From Erythrobacter sp. HKB08 (lineage in GTDB: Bacteria; Pseudomonadota; Alphaproteobacteria; Sphingomonadales; Sphingomonadaceae): DNA of 64,000 bases. Below the pieces are notes generated by a model. The model did no database searches and had not been told where the DNA came from. It saw nothing but the letters and a program-made list of their open reading frames with translations. Location of the stretch: positions 1,533,501-1,597,500 of the forward strand of contig NZ_CP035310.1 in NCBI RefSeq assembly GCF_004114695.1, written 5' to 3'. The position numbers and the translations under genes were made by a program. Positions within the stretch are counted from its first letter, which is position 1. Every line of letters starts with the position of its first letter. Positions 42,395 through 51,546 of the stretch are shown in pieces.

Positions 42395-42406
42395 ATTGTA
42401 TACAAT
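42395..42406. promoter_or_regulatory. Operator-like palindrome ATTGTATACAAT
   Basis: A perfect 12-base palindrome lies in the gap between the GntR/FCD gene and the TonB receptor. FCD regulators commonly bind TTGTATACAA-like sites, so it is a strong operator candidate. For the leftward gene, TTGCGC and TACAAT spaced 18 bases overlap it, which would place the site on its own promoter. Confidence 0.65.
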
Positions 42407-42535
42407 AAGACCCGCACAGCGCAACAGGCTCGAATATTGGGGGTCGGGCGCAGGGGAGTGCTTGCCGGGGACAGGCGGCGCCACGCAGGTGGCCGCATCC
42501 CGGCGCTGGAAATCACGGTTCAGGGAGAACTGGGA

Positions 42536-45073
42536 ATGCGCAATCTGAAGTTCCATCTCGCCGCTGGGGTCGCTCTTAGTGCGGTGCTTCAAGCCAACCC
42601 CGTCATGGCGCAGGACGCCGAAGCGGCGACGGAAGGCTCTTCGCAGAATACTCCGATCATCGTGACCGCGCGTCGCCAGAACGAGCAGCTGCAGGATGTG
42701 CCTGCATCGGTCTCGGTCATCACGGCAGATGCGCTTGCAAAGACCGGCGCGGACAATGCGGAAGATTTCGTCCAGCTGACCCCGGGCGTGACCATCGTCA
42801 CCGGAACGGCGGAAGCGGGCGATACACAGATCAACATTCGCGGCATCAACGGTGCGCGCGATGCGGAAAGCTCGATCGCGCTCGTGGTCGACGGCATTCT
42901 CAAGACGAACACTGCGCAGCTCAACCAGCCACAGGGCACGCTGCGGCAGGTCGAAGTGCTTAAAGGCCCGCAAGGCGCTCTCTATGGTCGCAACGCTGCT
43001 GCCGGCGCCATCGTCCTGTCGACGCTGAGGCCGTCGGACTATTTCGAAGGCGCGGCCAAGTTCTCCTACGCCAATGAAGACACGATCGAAGCGACCGCGC
43101 ATGTCGCGGGCCCCATCGGTGACAATCTCGGCTTCGTCCTTTCGGGTTACTATCGCACCACCGACGGCTTCTTCGAAAACATCTTCACCAACAGCAAGAC
43201 GGTAGACGACCAGGAAGTCTGGTCGGTCGACGGTCGCCTGATCGCCGAACTGGGCGATGCGACCGAGCTGGACGTGAAAGCGCGCTATTCGCAGCTGCGC
43301 GGCGCTTCGATCAACTTCAACGCCTCGTTCCACCTGCCGCAATTCGCAGCGTTCAATCCCGCCTTCTACGAGGACGTGAACGACCACGAATTCCGCTATT
43401 ACAACAATATCGATCCGTCGAACGACCAGGACAGCTTCGATGTCTCGGCCAAGATCGAGCACGATTTCGACAGCGTCACGCTGACCGCCTGGGCGCTTTA
43501 TTCCGATGTCGACCAGAGCCTCGTCGCGGACGGCACCTCGGCGGACTTTGCGCGCTACATTCCGTTCCCGGCTCCGACCCAGACGGCAGCGGACGTGGCC
43601 GGCGCATGTTTCGCATCGACTGCTGCGCTCACCGGCTTCCCGGTCAACCAGCCCGGCTTTATCGGTCCGACCCCGGTGCCGTTCCTGTTCGATCCGGCGA
43701 CCGGCTCGACCTTCGGCCCCTACAGCCCGTCGACCTGCGACGGTACGCAGTTCCAGTCGCGCGAGCAGACCGATATCAGCGGCGAAATCCGCATCGCGTC
43801 GAACGGCAGCGGACCGCTCAGCTGGCAGCTCGGCCTCTATTACCTGAATATCGACCGTGAGACGGGCGTCAGCCTCGGTGCAGACACGGGCGGGGCGGTC
43901 ATTCCGCAGCTCTACAACGCGCCTGGCACGTCGAACCCGACCTCGCTGCTGCTGGCCGACAAGTTCGATACGGATGTCTATGCGGCGTTCGGCAATATCG
44001 AGTACGAGATGGGCGACCTCACCGCAGGTCTCGCGCTGCGCTACGATATCGAGGATCGCAGCACGAGCTCGCTGGTTCCCAACGTGCTCGACCCGATCAC
44101 CGGCGGGCCGATCAACCCGGGCCAGCTGTTCGGCACGCTCGATCCGGCCAGCGCGACCTACAAGCAGCTGCAGCCCAAGCTCAGCCTCAGCTGGCAGCCG
44201 AACCCCGACCTCAACGTCTATGCCAACTGGGGCATCGGCTTCAAATCGGGCGGCTTCAACAACCAGGGCTCCTCGGCGATCATCGACACCTTCTACGGTG
44301 ACGGCGTGACCCCGGGCACGATCGATGCCGGAGTGACGATCTTCGACCAGTACGACAAGGAGGTGTCGAGCGCCTTCGAAGTTGGCCTGAAGGGCAATGT
44401 CGCCAATGGCCGCATCACCTTCGATCTGGCCGGTTACTACACCGAGATCGACGACATGCAGTTCTTCGAATTCTTCGTCGGCAGCTTCGGCCTGCTGCGC
44501 GTGGTTTCGAACATCGACGAGGTCGAGGTCATGGGCGCCGAGCTCAACGTGACCGGCGAGGTCGTCGATGGCTGGAAGCTCTACGGCTCGTTCAACGTCA
44601 CCGACAGCGAGATCAAGGCGAACAGCTCGCGGCCTTACACGGTCGGCAACAAATCGCCTTACACCGCCGACTACACGATCAACCTCGGCACCGAGATCGA
44701 CACTCCGCTCAGCGACGGCGTCGACCTGATCGTCCGCGGCGACTATCGCATCACCGGCCCGACCTGGTTCCACTCGGTGCAGGACCAGGAGCGTCCGACG
44801 ATCTTCACCGCGCTCATTCCGATTTCGCAGGTCAATTTCCTGCCGGCCGAATTCGGCAATGCGCGCTACGATGTCGCGCGGCGCGATACCTACGGCGTGC
44901 TCAACGTGCGCGCCGGGCTGGAGATCGGCAACTTGAGCATCTTCGCCTTCGGCGAGAATGTGCTGGGCGAGGAATACATCGCAGAGGCGATCCCCGCGAT
45001 CGAGTTCGGCGGTTCGTTCATCTCGCCGGGCGCACGCAGCCTCTACGGCGTCGAGGTCGGTTTCAAGTTCTAG
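42536..45073 (+). CDS. TonB-dependent receptor
   Basis: TonB-dependent receptors import scarce or large ligands through the outer membrane. The 845-residue protein has a signal peptide ending ANPVMA-Q, a TonB box-like IIVTARRQNEQ (about 40), the plug domain (LQDVPASVSVITADAL through LKGPQGALYGRNAAAGAI), and a 22-strand barrel ending in LYGVEVGFKF. GGGAG precedes the ATG at 42536. It is divergent from the regulator of the hydantoinase/CoA cluster and shares its operator region, so it likely imports that pathway's substrate. Iron-siderophore uptake cannot be ruled out. Confidence 0.93.
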   Translation: MRNLKFHLAAGVALSAVLQANPVMAQDAEAATEGSSQNTPIIVTARRQNEQLQDVPASVSVITADALAKTGADNAEDFVQLTPGVTIVTGTAEAGDTQINIRGINGARDAESSIALVVDGILKTNTAQLNQPQGTLRQVEVLKGPQGALYGRNAAAGAIVLSTLRPSDYFEGAAKFSYANEDTIEATAHVAGPIGDNLGFVLSGYYRTTDGFFENIFTNSKTVDDQEVWSVDGRLIAELGDATELDVKARYSQLRGASINFNASFHLPQFAAFNPAFYEDVNDHEFRYYNNIDPSNDQDSFDVSAKIEHDFDSVTLTAWALYSDVDQSLVADGTSADFARYIPFPAPTQTAADVAGACFASTAALTGFPVNQPGFIGPTPVPFLFDPATGSTFGPYSPSTCDGTQFQSREQTDISGEIRIASNGSGPLSWQLGLYYLNIDRETGVSLGADTGGAVIPQLYNAPGTSNPTSLLLADKFDTDVYAAFGNIEYEMGDLTAGLALRYDIEDRSTSSLVPNVLDPITGGPINPGQLFGTLDPASATYKQLQPKLSLSWQPNPDLNVYANWGIGFKSGGFNNQGSSAIIDTFYGDGVTPGTIDAGVTIFDQYDKEVSSAFEVGLKGNVANGRITFDLAGYYTEIDDMQFFEFFVGSFGLLRVVSNIDEVEVMGAELNVTGEVVDGWKLYGSFNVTDSEIKANSSRPYTVGNKSPYTADYTINLGTEIDTPLSDGVDLIVRGDYRITGPTWFHSVQDQERPTIFTALIPISQVNFLPAEFGNARYDVARRDTYGVLNVRAGLEIGNLSIFAFGENVLGEEYIAEAIPAIEFGGSFISPGARSLYGVEVGFKF

Positions 45074-45094
45074 CCCCTAGAACCGCCCGATAGG

Positions 45095-45156
45095 AAGGGC
45101 GTTGCCCGGACAGCCAGCGTTTGCACGTGCATACGTTTTTTGTCGGCAACGCCTTT
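45095..45156. repeat. Long inverted repeat enclosing a palindrome
   Basis: AAGGGCGTTGCC (45095-45106) and GGCAACGCCTTT (45145-45156) are complementary at 11 of 12 positions. The 38-base interior contains the 10-base palindrome TGCACGTGCA (45122-45131) and a run of six T (45136-45141). It lies between the receptor and otsB; it may terminate the receptor transcript or bind a regulator. Confidence 0.5.
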
Positions 45157-45192
45157 GACCGCTCTCGGTAGCTTGCCTATCGCTCGATTCCG

Positions 45193-45936
45193 ATGGCCGA
45201 TCCGCGCGACCTCCCACCGCCACCGGACTTCGCAGCGTTGCGGGAGAGCGAGCGCGTCGCCCTGTTCCTCGACTTCGACGGCACGCTGGTAGAGATCGCG
45301 CCGACCCCCGACAGCATCGCGGTGCCGGACGACCTGTCCCTACGGCTCGAAGATCTCGCGCGCAGGCTAGACGGGCGGCTCGCGGTCGTAAGCGGGCGTT
45401 CGCCGGAGGATCTCGCGGGCCATACCGGGCGCATGGCTGTCGCTATCGCCGGCTCGCATGGAATCGCCCGACAACGGCCCGATGGTTCGACGCTGGGCAA
45501 CTCAGCCGAGGGAATACCCGAAGAGCTGCGCGGGCGTATCGAGCGCATTGCAGGAGAGGTCGGAGCGGATATCGAGCGCAAGACCCACGGCATGGCGATC
45601 CACTATCGCTCGGCCCCGCATCTCGGCGAGCAGATCATCGACGCAAGCCGCGACCTTGCAGCCGAAACGCAATTCGAACTGAAGCTCGGCAAATGCGTCG
45701 TCGAATTCGTCCGCCCCGGCGCGACGAAGGCAGGCGCGGTCGAGGCTTTCATGGCTGAGCCAGAATTCAGCGGCTCGCTCCCGATATTCGTCGGCGACGA
45801 CGTGACTGACGAGGACGGCTTTCGCGCGGCAAGCGCACTTGGCGGTTTCGGGATCGCGGTCGGGGAACGGGAAAGCGAAGGGGCGCGTTTCCATCTGTCG
45901 GACGTAAGGGATGTTTATGCATGGCTGAATCTGTGA
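45193..45936 (+). CDS. otsB: Trehalose-6-phosphate phosphatase
   Basis: OtsB removes phosphate from trehalose-6-phosphate, the second step of stress-related trehalose synthesis. The 247-residue HAD-family protein has the nucleophile motif LDFDGTLVEI (Asp27, Asp29), VVSGR, and the C-terminal GDDVTDEDGF metal motif. Its last 16 bases overlap the next gene. The otsB-GH15-otsA order is typical of sphingomonads. Confidence 0.95.
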   Translation: MADPRDLPPPPDFAALRESERVALFLDFDGTLVEIAPTPDSIAVPDDLSLRLEDLARRLDGRLAVVSGRSPEDLAGHTGRMAVAIAGSHGIARQRPDGSTLGNSAEGIPEELRGRIERIAGEVGADIERKTHGMAIHYRSAPHLGEQIIDASRDLAAETQFELKLGKCVVEFVRPGATKAGAVEAFMAEPEFSGSLPIFVGDDVTDEDGFRAASALGGFGIAVGERESEGARFHLSDVRDVYAWLNL

Positions 45937-47735
45937 GCGAGCGGCAGGCAAACCTCGAGCTGTGGCCGATTGGCAATTGCCAGGTCAGCGGCCTGATAGA
46001 CGATGCGGGCGGCCTGGTCTGGGGCTGCGTTCCACGCGTCGATGGCGATCCGGTGTTCTGCTCGCTCCTCAATGGCGCCCAGCAGCAGGCCGGCGTGTGG
46101 CGGTTCGAGCTCGAAGGGCAGGTCTCCGCCACGCAGCGATACGAACGCAACACGCCGATCCTTATTACCCGGCTCGAGGCGGAGGATGGGAGCGCGGTCG
46201 AAATCTCCGACTTCTGCCCGCGTTTCGAGCGTTCGGGCCGGATGTATCGCCCGGTGGCGTTCATTCGCATCGTCCGCCCTGTGGCCGGGACACCGCGCCT
46301 GAAGGTCACACTGCGACCGATGAAGAATTACGGTGCGCAGCTTGCCGATACGACCAATGGCACGAACCATATCCGCTACCTGATCGGACCGCAGGCCATG
46401 CGCCTCAGCACCGACGCGCCGATCGGCTATTTGCTGGAGAACCGCAGCTTCCGGGTCGAAGCGGATATGCATTTCTTCCTCGGTCCGGACGAACCGTTCG
46501 TCGGCAATGTCCGCTCAGAACTGCGCCGGATGGAAGCCCAGACCGCGAAATACTGGACCCATTGGGTTCGCGGTCTGCACATTCCGTTCGAGTGGCAGGA
46601 AGAGGTGATCCGCTGCGCGATCACGCTCAAGCTGTGCCAGCACGAGGAAACCGGCGCGATCGTCGCCGCGCTCACGACTTCCATTCCCGAGGCGCCCAAT
46701 AGCGAGCGGAACTGGGACTATCGCTACTGCTGGATTCGCGATTCCTATTACACGGTGCAGGCGCTGAACCGTCTCGGCGCGCTCGACGTGCTGGAGAAGT
46801 ATCTCGCTTACCTGCGCAATATCATCGACGCGGCGCAGGGTGGGCAGATCCAGCCCCTCTACTCGGTCATGGGCGAGGGCGAACTGAACGAGACGACTGC
46901 GGCGCACCTTGCCGGCTATCGCGGCATGGGCCCGGTGCGCGTGGGCAATGCCGCCTACAAGCAGGTGCAGCACGACTGCTACGGCCAGATCGTTTTGCCG
47001 ACCGTGCAGAGCTTCCTCGATTCCCGCCTCCTGCGCGTCGCCGACGATCATGATTTCGAAGGTCTCGAGCAGGTCGGCGAGATGGCGTGGAAGATGCACG
47101 ACCAGCCCGATGCCGGTCTGTGGGAATTCCGCACGCGGCAGGAAGTTCACACCTATTCCGCCGTAATGTGCTGGGCCGCCTGCGACCGGCTGGCGACGAC
47201 CGCGCATTATCTCGGCAAGGAAGACCGCGAGGAGTTCTGGCGCGAACGGGCTACGGCGATCGCAGGGAAGATCGAGAAAGAAGCCTGGGTCGAGAATGGC
47301 GAGGAGGGCGGTCACTACGGTGCCAGCTTCGAGAGCGATTATCTCGACGCGAGCCTGCTGCAGATGGTCGAGCTGCGCTTCCTCTCGCCCGACAACCCGC
47401 GCTTCAAATCGACCTTCGCTGCGATCGAGAAGGTCCTTCGCCGGGGCGAGCACATGCTGCGCTATGCGAGCGAGGACGATTTCGGCCTGCCGGAAACCGC
47501 ATTCAACGTCTGCACCTTCTGGCTGATCGAGGCGCTGCACCTTGCCGGCCGTGATGAAGAGGCGTGCGAGCTGTTCCGCACGATGCTGTCGCACTCGACC
47601 AAGTCGGGCCTGCTGTCGGAGGACCTCGATTTCGAAACCGGCGAGCTTTGGGGGAACTTCCCCCAGACCTACTCGCTCGTAGGAGTAATCAACTGCGCGG
47701 GGCTGCTGTCGAAACCGTGGAGCGAAATCCGCTAG
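45921..47735 (+). CDS. Glycoside hydrolase family 15 protein
   Basis: GH15 contains glucoamylases and bacterial trehalases. The 604-residue protein has an N-terminal beta-sandwich domain and an (alpha/alpha)6 barrel with the NWDYRYCWIRDSYYTVQAL signature. The second acidic region LLSEDLDFETGELWGNFPQTYSLVG near the C-terminus holds the expected catalytic Glu. There is no signal peptide, so it is cytosolic. Between otsB and otsA it may be a trehalase that tunes the trehalose level; glucoamylase action on other glucans is possible. Confidence 0.9.
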   Translation: MAESVSERQANLELWPIGNCQVSGLIDDAGGLVWGCVPRVDGDPVFCSLLNGAQQQAGVWRFELEGQVSATQRYERNTPILITRLEAEDGSAVEISDFCPRFERSGRMYRPVAFIRIVRPVAGTPRLKVTLRPMKNYGAQLADTTNGTNHIRYLIGPQAMRLSTDAPIGYLLENRSFRVEADMHFFLGPDEPFVGNVRSELRRMEAQTAKYWTHWVRGLHIPFEWQEEVIRCAITLKLCQHEETGAIVAALTTSIPEAPNSERNWDYRYCWIRDSYYTVQALNRLGALDVLEKYLAYLRNIIDAAQGGQIQPLYSVMGEGELNETTAAHLAGYRGMGPVRVGNAAYKQVQHDCYGQIVLPTVQSFLDSRLLRVADDHDFEGLEQVGEMAWKMHDQPDAGLWEFRTRQEVHTYSAVMCWAACDRLATTAHYLGKEDREEFWRERATAIAGKIEKEAWVENGEEGGHYGASFESDYLDASLLQMVELRFLSPDNPRFKSTFAAIEKVLRRGEHMLRYASEDDFGLPETAFNVCTFWLIEALHLAGRDEEACELFRTMLSHSTKSGLLSEDLDFETGELWGNFPQTYSLVGVINCAGLLSKPWSEIR

Positions 47736-47745
47736 GGGGAATTCA

Positions 47746-49128
47746 ATGAGCCGTCTCGTCGTCATCTCGAACCGCGTCGCCGTGCCCAAGGCCAGAGGCG
47801 CTGCCGGTGCGCAGGGCGGACTGGCGGGCGCGCTCAATTCCGCGCTCAAGAAATTCGGCGGCGTATGGTTCGGCTGGTCCGGCCAGCAGAGCGAAGGCGG
47901 CACTGGCAATATCAACCTGCAGCGCAGCGACGGCGTGACCACCGCGACGATCGACCTGTCGAGCCGCGACATCGACGAATATTACAACGGCTACGCCAAT
48001 TCGACGCTCTGGCCGCTGTTCCATTACCGGATCGACCTTGCCGAATACGAACGCGAGTTCGGCAAGGGCTATGAGCGCGTGAACGAACGTTTCGCCGAGA
48101 GCGTCGCGCCGCTGGTCGAAGACGACGACCTCGTCTGGGTGCACGACTACCACCTGCTGCCGCTCGGTGAGCGCTTGCGCTCGCGCGGCATGAAGAACCG
48201 GATCGGCTTCTTCCTCCACACGCCGTGGCCGCCGACAAATCTGTTCGTATCGCTGCCCTATCACGAGCGGCTGGTCCGCACGATGCTCGAATACGACCTG
48301 ATCGGTTTCCAGACGCGAACTTGGCTGGAAAGCTTCCTCCACTATTGCGGCAAGGAACTCGGCGCCGAAGTCGATGACGAGACCGGGCGCATCGAGTTCG
48401 AAGGGCGCGTCACCCATGCGCGCGCCTATCCGATCGGCATCGACTGGGACCACTTGCAGTCGCAGATGGACACGGGAGAGGCGCGGCAAGCGGGCCAGCG
48501 CCTGCTTTCGAGCACGCGCCACCGTACGGCGATGATCGGGGTCGACCGGCTCGACTATTCCAAGGGACTGCCCGAAAGGCTCGACGGCATCGGTCGCTTC
48601 TTTGACCAGAACCCCGACAGGGTGCGCGATCTCGTTTTCATCCAGATCGCACCGCCCAGCCGCGAGGATGTCGAGAGCTACCAGAAAATCCGCACGACGC
48701 TCGAACAGAAAACGGGCCAGATCAATGGCGCGCGCTCGGAAGTCGACATCGTGCCGATCCGCTACGTCAACAAGGGGCATTCGCTGGCCGAGCTGTGCGG
48801 CTTCTACCGCGCGGCGAAGATCGGCCTCGTCACGCCCTTGCGGGACGGCATGAACCTCGTCGCGAAGGAATATGTGGCGGCGCAGGACCCCGAAGACCCG
48901 GGCGTCCTCATCCTGTCGCGCTTTGCCGGTGCTGCCGAGCAACTGACCGAGGCGCTGCTGGTCAATCCGCACAGCCGTGACGATATCAGCCACGCGATCA
49001 GGACAGCGCTCGACATGCCGCTCGAAGAGCGCAAGCGCCGCTATGAAGCGCTGATCAAGACGGTGCGCGACGACAACGTCCAGCAGTGGACTGAGGAATT
49101 CACGCGCGACCTCGCCGGAGCCGGCTAG
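47746..49128 (+). CDS. otsA: Trehalose-6-phosphate synthase
   Basis: OtsA joins UDP-glucose and glucose-6-phosphate (GT20). The 460-residue protein starts SRLVVISNRVAVP and has the GGLAGALNSALK loop, VHDYHLLPLGERLR, GVDRLDYSKGLPERL, and the nucleotide-sugar motif PLRDGMNLVAKEYVAAQ. A GGGGGA precedes the ATG. Its TAG stop interlocks with the stop of the convergent receiver gene in one CTAG. Confidence 0.96.
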   Translation: MSRLVVISNRVAVPKARGAAGAQGGLAGALNSALKKFGGVWFGWSGQQSEGGTGNINLQRSDGVTTATIDLSSRDIDEYYNGYANSTLWPLFHYRIDLAEYEREFGKGYERVNERFAESVAPLVEDDDLVWVHDYHLLPLGERLRSRGMKNRIGFFLHTPWPPTNLFVSLPYHERLVRTMLEYDLIGFQTRTWLESFLHYCGKELGAEVDDETGRIEFEGRVTHARAYPIGIDWDHLQSQMDTGEARQAGQRLLSSTRHRTAMIGVDRLDYSKGLPERLDGIGRFFDQNPDRVRDLVFIQIAPPSREDVESYQKIRTTLEQKTGQINGARSEVDIVPIRYVNKGHSLAELCGFYRAAKIGLVTPLRDGMNLVAKEYVAAQDPEDPGVLILSRFAGAAEQLTEALLVNPHSRDDISHAIRTALDMPLEERKRRYEALIKTVRDDNVQQWTEEFTRDLAGAG

Positions 49129-49586
49129 CAGACCGGACGATCGAACCGGCCGGGCTCGCGGTACTGGCCCGTACTTTCCTGCATGACGTCCTTGAGGTCG
49201 CGGTGCTTGGGTCGCTCCGCCCGGGCGCGCAGCACCTGGTTGACGCGCCAGACGAGGAACTTCTTGTCGAACGGCTTGCGGATGTAGTCCTGCGCCCCCT
49301 GGTACAGCGCCTGCTCCTCGTCCTGCGCACCGGACATGGCGGTGAACATCATGACAGGCAGGTCGTAGAGGCTGGCCGAACTCCTGATTTTTCGCAGCAC
49401 TTCGCTGCCGCTGAAACCGGGCATGTCCTGGTCGAGCAGGATGAGATCGGGCCTGCGCCAGCCGAGCAGCTTCAGCGCCTGCGCCCCGTCGGTGACCCAA
49501 CCGCAGGCGTGCCCGGCCGAAATGAGCACGTCGGCTGCCATTTCGGCGATCATCTCGTCATCGTCGGCAATCAGGATATAGGCCAT
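49125..49586 (-). CDS. Stand-alone response regulator receiver
   Basis: The 153-residue protein is a CheY-like receiver without an output domain. Acidic residues DDD at 8-10, phospho-acceptor Asp52 (ILLDQDMPG), the Thr near 82 (FTAMSG) and Lys104 (YIRKPF) are in place. A basic tail of about 35 residues follows, possibly a partner-binding helix. No histidine kinase is nearby. It is convergent with otsA and divergent from the phosphatase gene. Confidence 0.9.
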   Translation of the reverse strand: MAYILIADDDEMIAEMAADVLISAGHACGWVTDGAQALKLLGWRRPDLILLDQDMPGFSGSEVLRKIRSSASLYDLPVMMFTAMSGAQDEEQALYQGAQDYIRKPFDKKFLVWRVNQVLRARAERPKHRDLKDVMQESTGQYREPGRFDRPVC

Positions 49587-49746
49587 TGCTCGAACGCTCC
49601 TGCTGGTTTGCTGGTGGATGCCGTCCTAGCCGCGGCACGAAAAGCGTTGCTGAAGAACGGGTTAGGTAGTTCTACCCCCGCTGGCTTGTGCCCCGGACAG
49701 GAAAAGCCGCTTGCCGCACAGGCAGGTGGCTGGCACGAGCCTGCGC

Positions 49747-50526
49747 ATGTCCAAAGACCGTATTCTGCCCCTCGAAGGGGTTCACAATTTCCGCGACTAC
49801 GGCGGCTACGTCACGACCAACGGCGGCCGTGTGAAGCGCGGCGTCCTCTGGCGCTCCGGGCAGCATGTCGATGCGACCGAGGACGACCTCGGCCGGATCG
49901 CCGAGCTGGACCTGAAGCACGTAATCGACTTTCGCGGGCGCAGCGAGCGCACCAGCTATCCCTGCCGCAGGCACGAGGATTTCGGAGCGCAGGTCCTGTT
50001 CTACGATGGCGAGACCGCCGCGCTTGCTCCGCATGTCGAAGCGGCCGAGGGCGTGCTCGATGTCGAGAGCGCTCATGCCAAGATGGAAGCGCTCTATTCG
50101 CGCCTTCCGCAGCGCGAGCCGGTGCTCCATGTCATGCGGCTTTATTTCGATGCACTGTCCAAGGGGGAGGGGGCCTCGCTCGTCCACTGCCTCGCCGGCA
50201 AGGACCGCACAGGAATGGCGGTCGCGCTGCTGCATCATACGCTCGGCGTGCATTGGGACGATGCGATGGAGGACTTCCTCCTCACCAACACAGCCGGCAA
50301 CATCGAAGCCCGCGTTGCCGCAGGCGCGGTCGCGGTGCGCGACAAGTGGGGCAATATCAGCGACGATACCATCCGCGTGCTGATGGGCGTCGACGAGCGC
50401 TATCTCGCCGCGATGCGCAAAGCTGTGGAAGCGGAATACGGCTCCCTCGACGCTTTCCTGAAAGACGTGCTTGGAGTGGACGAAGAAAGGCGCGAGGCGC
50501 TGCGCTTGCACCTCGTCGAAGCGTGA
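49747..50526 (+). CDS. Tyrosine-protein phosphatase, IphP/DSP type
   Basis: The 259-residue protein has the cysteine-phosphatase loop VHCLAGKDRTG (Cys148, Arg154), the N-terminal GVHNFRDYGGY block typical of bacterial IphP-like tyrosine or phosphoinositide phosphatases, and DFRGRSER near 61-68. Lys and Asp inside the P-loop (AGKDRTG) are also seen in lipid-phosphate-acting relatives. The ATG at 49747 (MSKDRILPLEG) is chosen over a TTG at 49711 because the conserved start begins here. No signal peptide is visible. Substrate unknown. Confidence 0.88.
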   Translation: MSKDRILPLEGVHNFRDYGGYVTTNGGRVKRGVLWRSGQHVDATEDDLGRIAELDLKHVIDFRGRSERTSYPCRRHEDFGAQVLFYDGETAALAPHVEAAEGVLDVESAHAKMEALYSRLPQREPVLHVMRLYFDALSKGEGASLVHCLAGKDRTGMAVALLHHTLGVHWDDAMEDFLLTNTAGNIEARVAAGAVAVRDKWGNISDDTIRVLMGVDERYLAAMRKAVEAEYGSLDAFLKDVLGVDEERREALRLHLVEA

Positions 50527-50570
50527 CCAGATTGGGTCACTGAAACGAATACCGAGAAGGCGATAATTCC

Positions 50571-51542
50571 ATGGCTACCCATCGCACCAAGATGCTCATC
50601 ATCGGCTCCGGCCCGGCTGGCTACAGCGCGGCGATCTACGGCGCACGCGCTATGCTCGAGCCGATCGTGGTGCAGGGCCTCCAGCCCGGCGGCCAGCTGA
50701 CGATCACCACCGATGTCGAGAACTATCCCGGCTTCCGCGACGTGATCCAGGGCCCGTGGCTGATGGAAGAGATGAAAGCGCAGGCCGAGCATGTCGGCAC
50801 GCGCATGATGTGGGACACGATAGTCGAGGTCGATCTCGAAAGCGGTCCGCCGTGGCGCGCGATCGGCGACAGCGGCGACGAATACATCGGCGACACGCTG
50901 GTCATCGCGACCGGCGCGCAGGCCAAGTGGCTCGGCGTTCCGGGTGAGCAGGAACTGGGCGGCAAGGGCGTCAGCGCCTGCGCGACCTGCGACGGCTTCT
51001 TCTACCGCGGCAAGAAGGTCGCTGTGATCGGCGGCGGCAATACCGCGGTCGAGGAAGCGCTCTACCTGACGAACCACTCCGACGACGTGACGCTGATTCA
51101 CCGCCGCGACGAGCTGCGCGCGGAGAAGATCCTGCAGGAACGCCTGTTCGCCTCGGACAAGATCTCGACCCTGTGGAACAAGACGGTGGTCAGCTTCGAA
51201 GCTGGCGAAAACGGCACGCTCTCGCATCTCGTTCTCAAGGATACCGAGACGGGCGAAACCTCGACGCTGGAAGTCGACGGCGCTTTCGTCGCCATCGGCC
51301 ATGCGCCCTCGACCGAGCTGTTCAAGGGCAAGCTGCCGATGGACGAGACCGGCTATTTGCTGGTCGAACCGGGCACGCCGAAGACCTCGCTACCGGGTGT
51401 CTTCGCGGCGGGCGATGTGATGGATCATACCTATCGCCAGGCCGTCACCGCGGCGGGCGTTGGCTGTATGGCTGCACTGGACGCCGAGCGCTTCCTCCAG
51501 ACGATGGATTTCGCCAGGGAGGAAGCGCAGGCGGCTGAGTGA
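50571..51542 (+). CDS. trxB: Thioredoxin reductase
   Basis: TrxB passes electrons from NADPH to thioredoxin through FAD and a disulfide. The 323-residue protein has the FAD loop IIGSGPAGYSAAIYGARA, redox centre CATCDGFF (Cys137, Cys140), the NADPH loop IGGGNTAVEEALYL and the C-terminal FAAGDVMD motif. GAGAAGG precedes the ATG. Confidence 0.97.
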   Translation: MATHRTKMLIIGSGPAGYSAAIYGARAMLEPIVVQGLQPGGQLTITTDVENYPGFRDVIQGPWLMEEMKAQAEHVGTRMMWDTIVEVDLESGPPWRAIGDSGDEYIGDTLVIATGAQAKWLGVPGEQELGGKGVSACATCDGFFYRGKKVAVIGGGNTAVEEALYLTNHSDDVTLIHRRDELRAEKILQERLFASDKISTLWNKTVVSFEAGENGTLSHLVLKDTETGETSTLEVDGAFVAIGHAPSTELFKGKLPMDETGYLLVEPGTPKTSLPGVFAAGDVMDHTYRQAVTAAGVGCMAALDAERFLQTMDFAREEAQAAE

Positions 51543-51546
51543 GCGG

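Noticed and set aside
42233-44773. A long open frame on the minus strand antisense to the TonB receptor
   Set aside because: High-GC genes with strong third-position G/C leave mirror frames open. The translation is Arg/Asp/Val-rich low-complexity text with no domain, while the plus strand gives a clear receptor.
47743-49500. A 585-codon minus-strand frame over otsA and the receiver gene
   Set aside because: otsA is unmistakable on the plus strand; this frame also runs through the receiver gene in the wrong phase.
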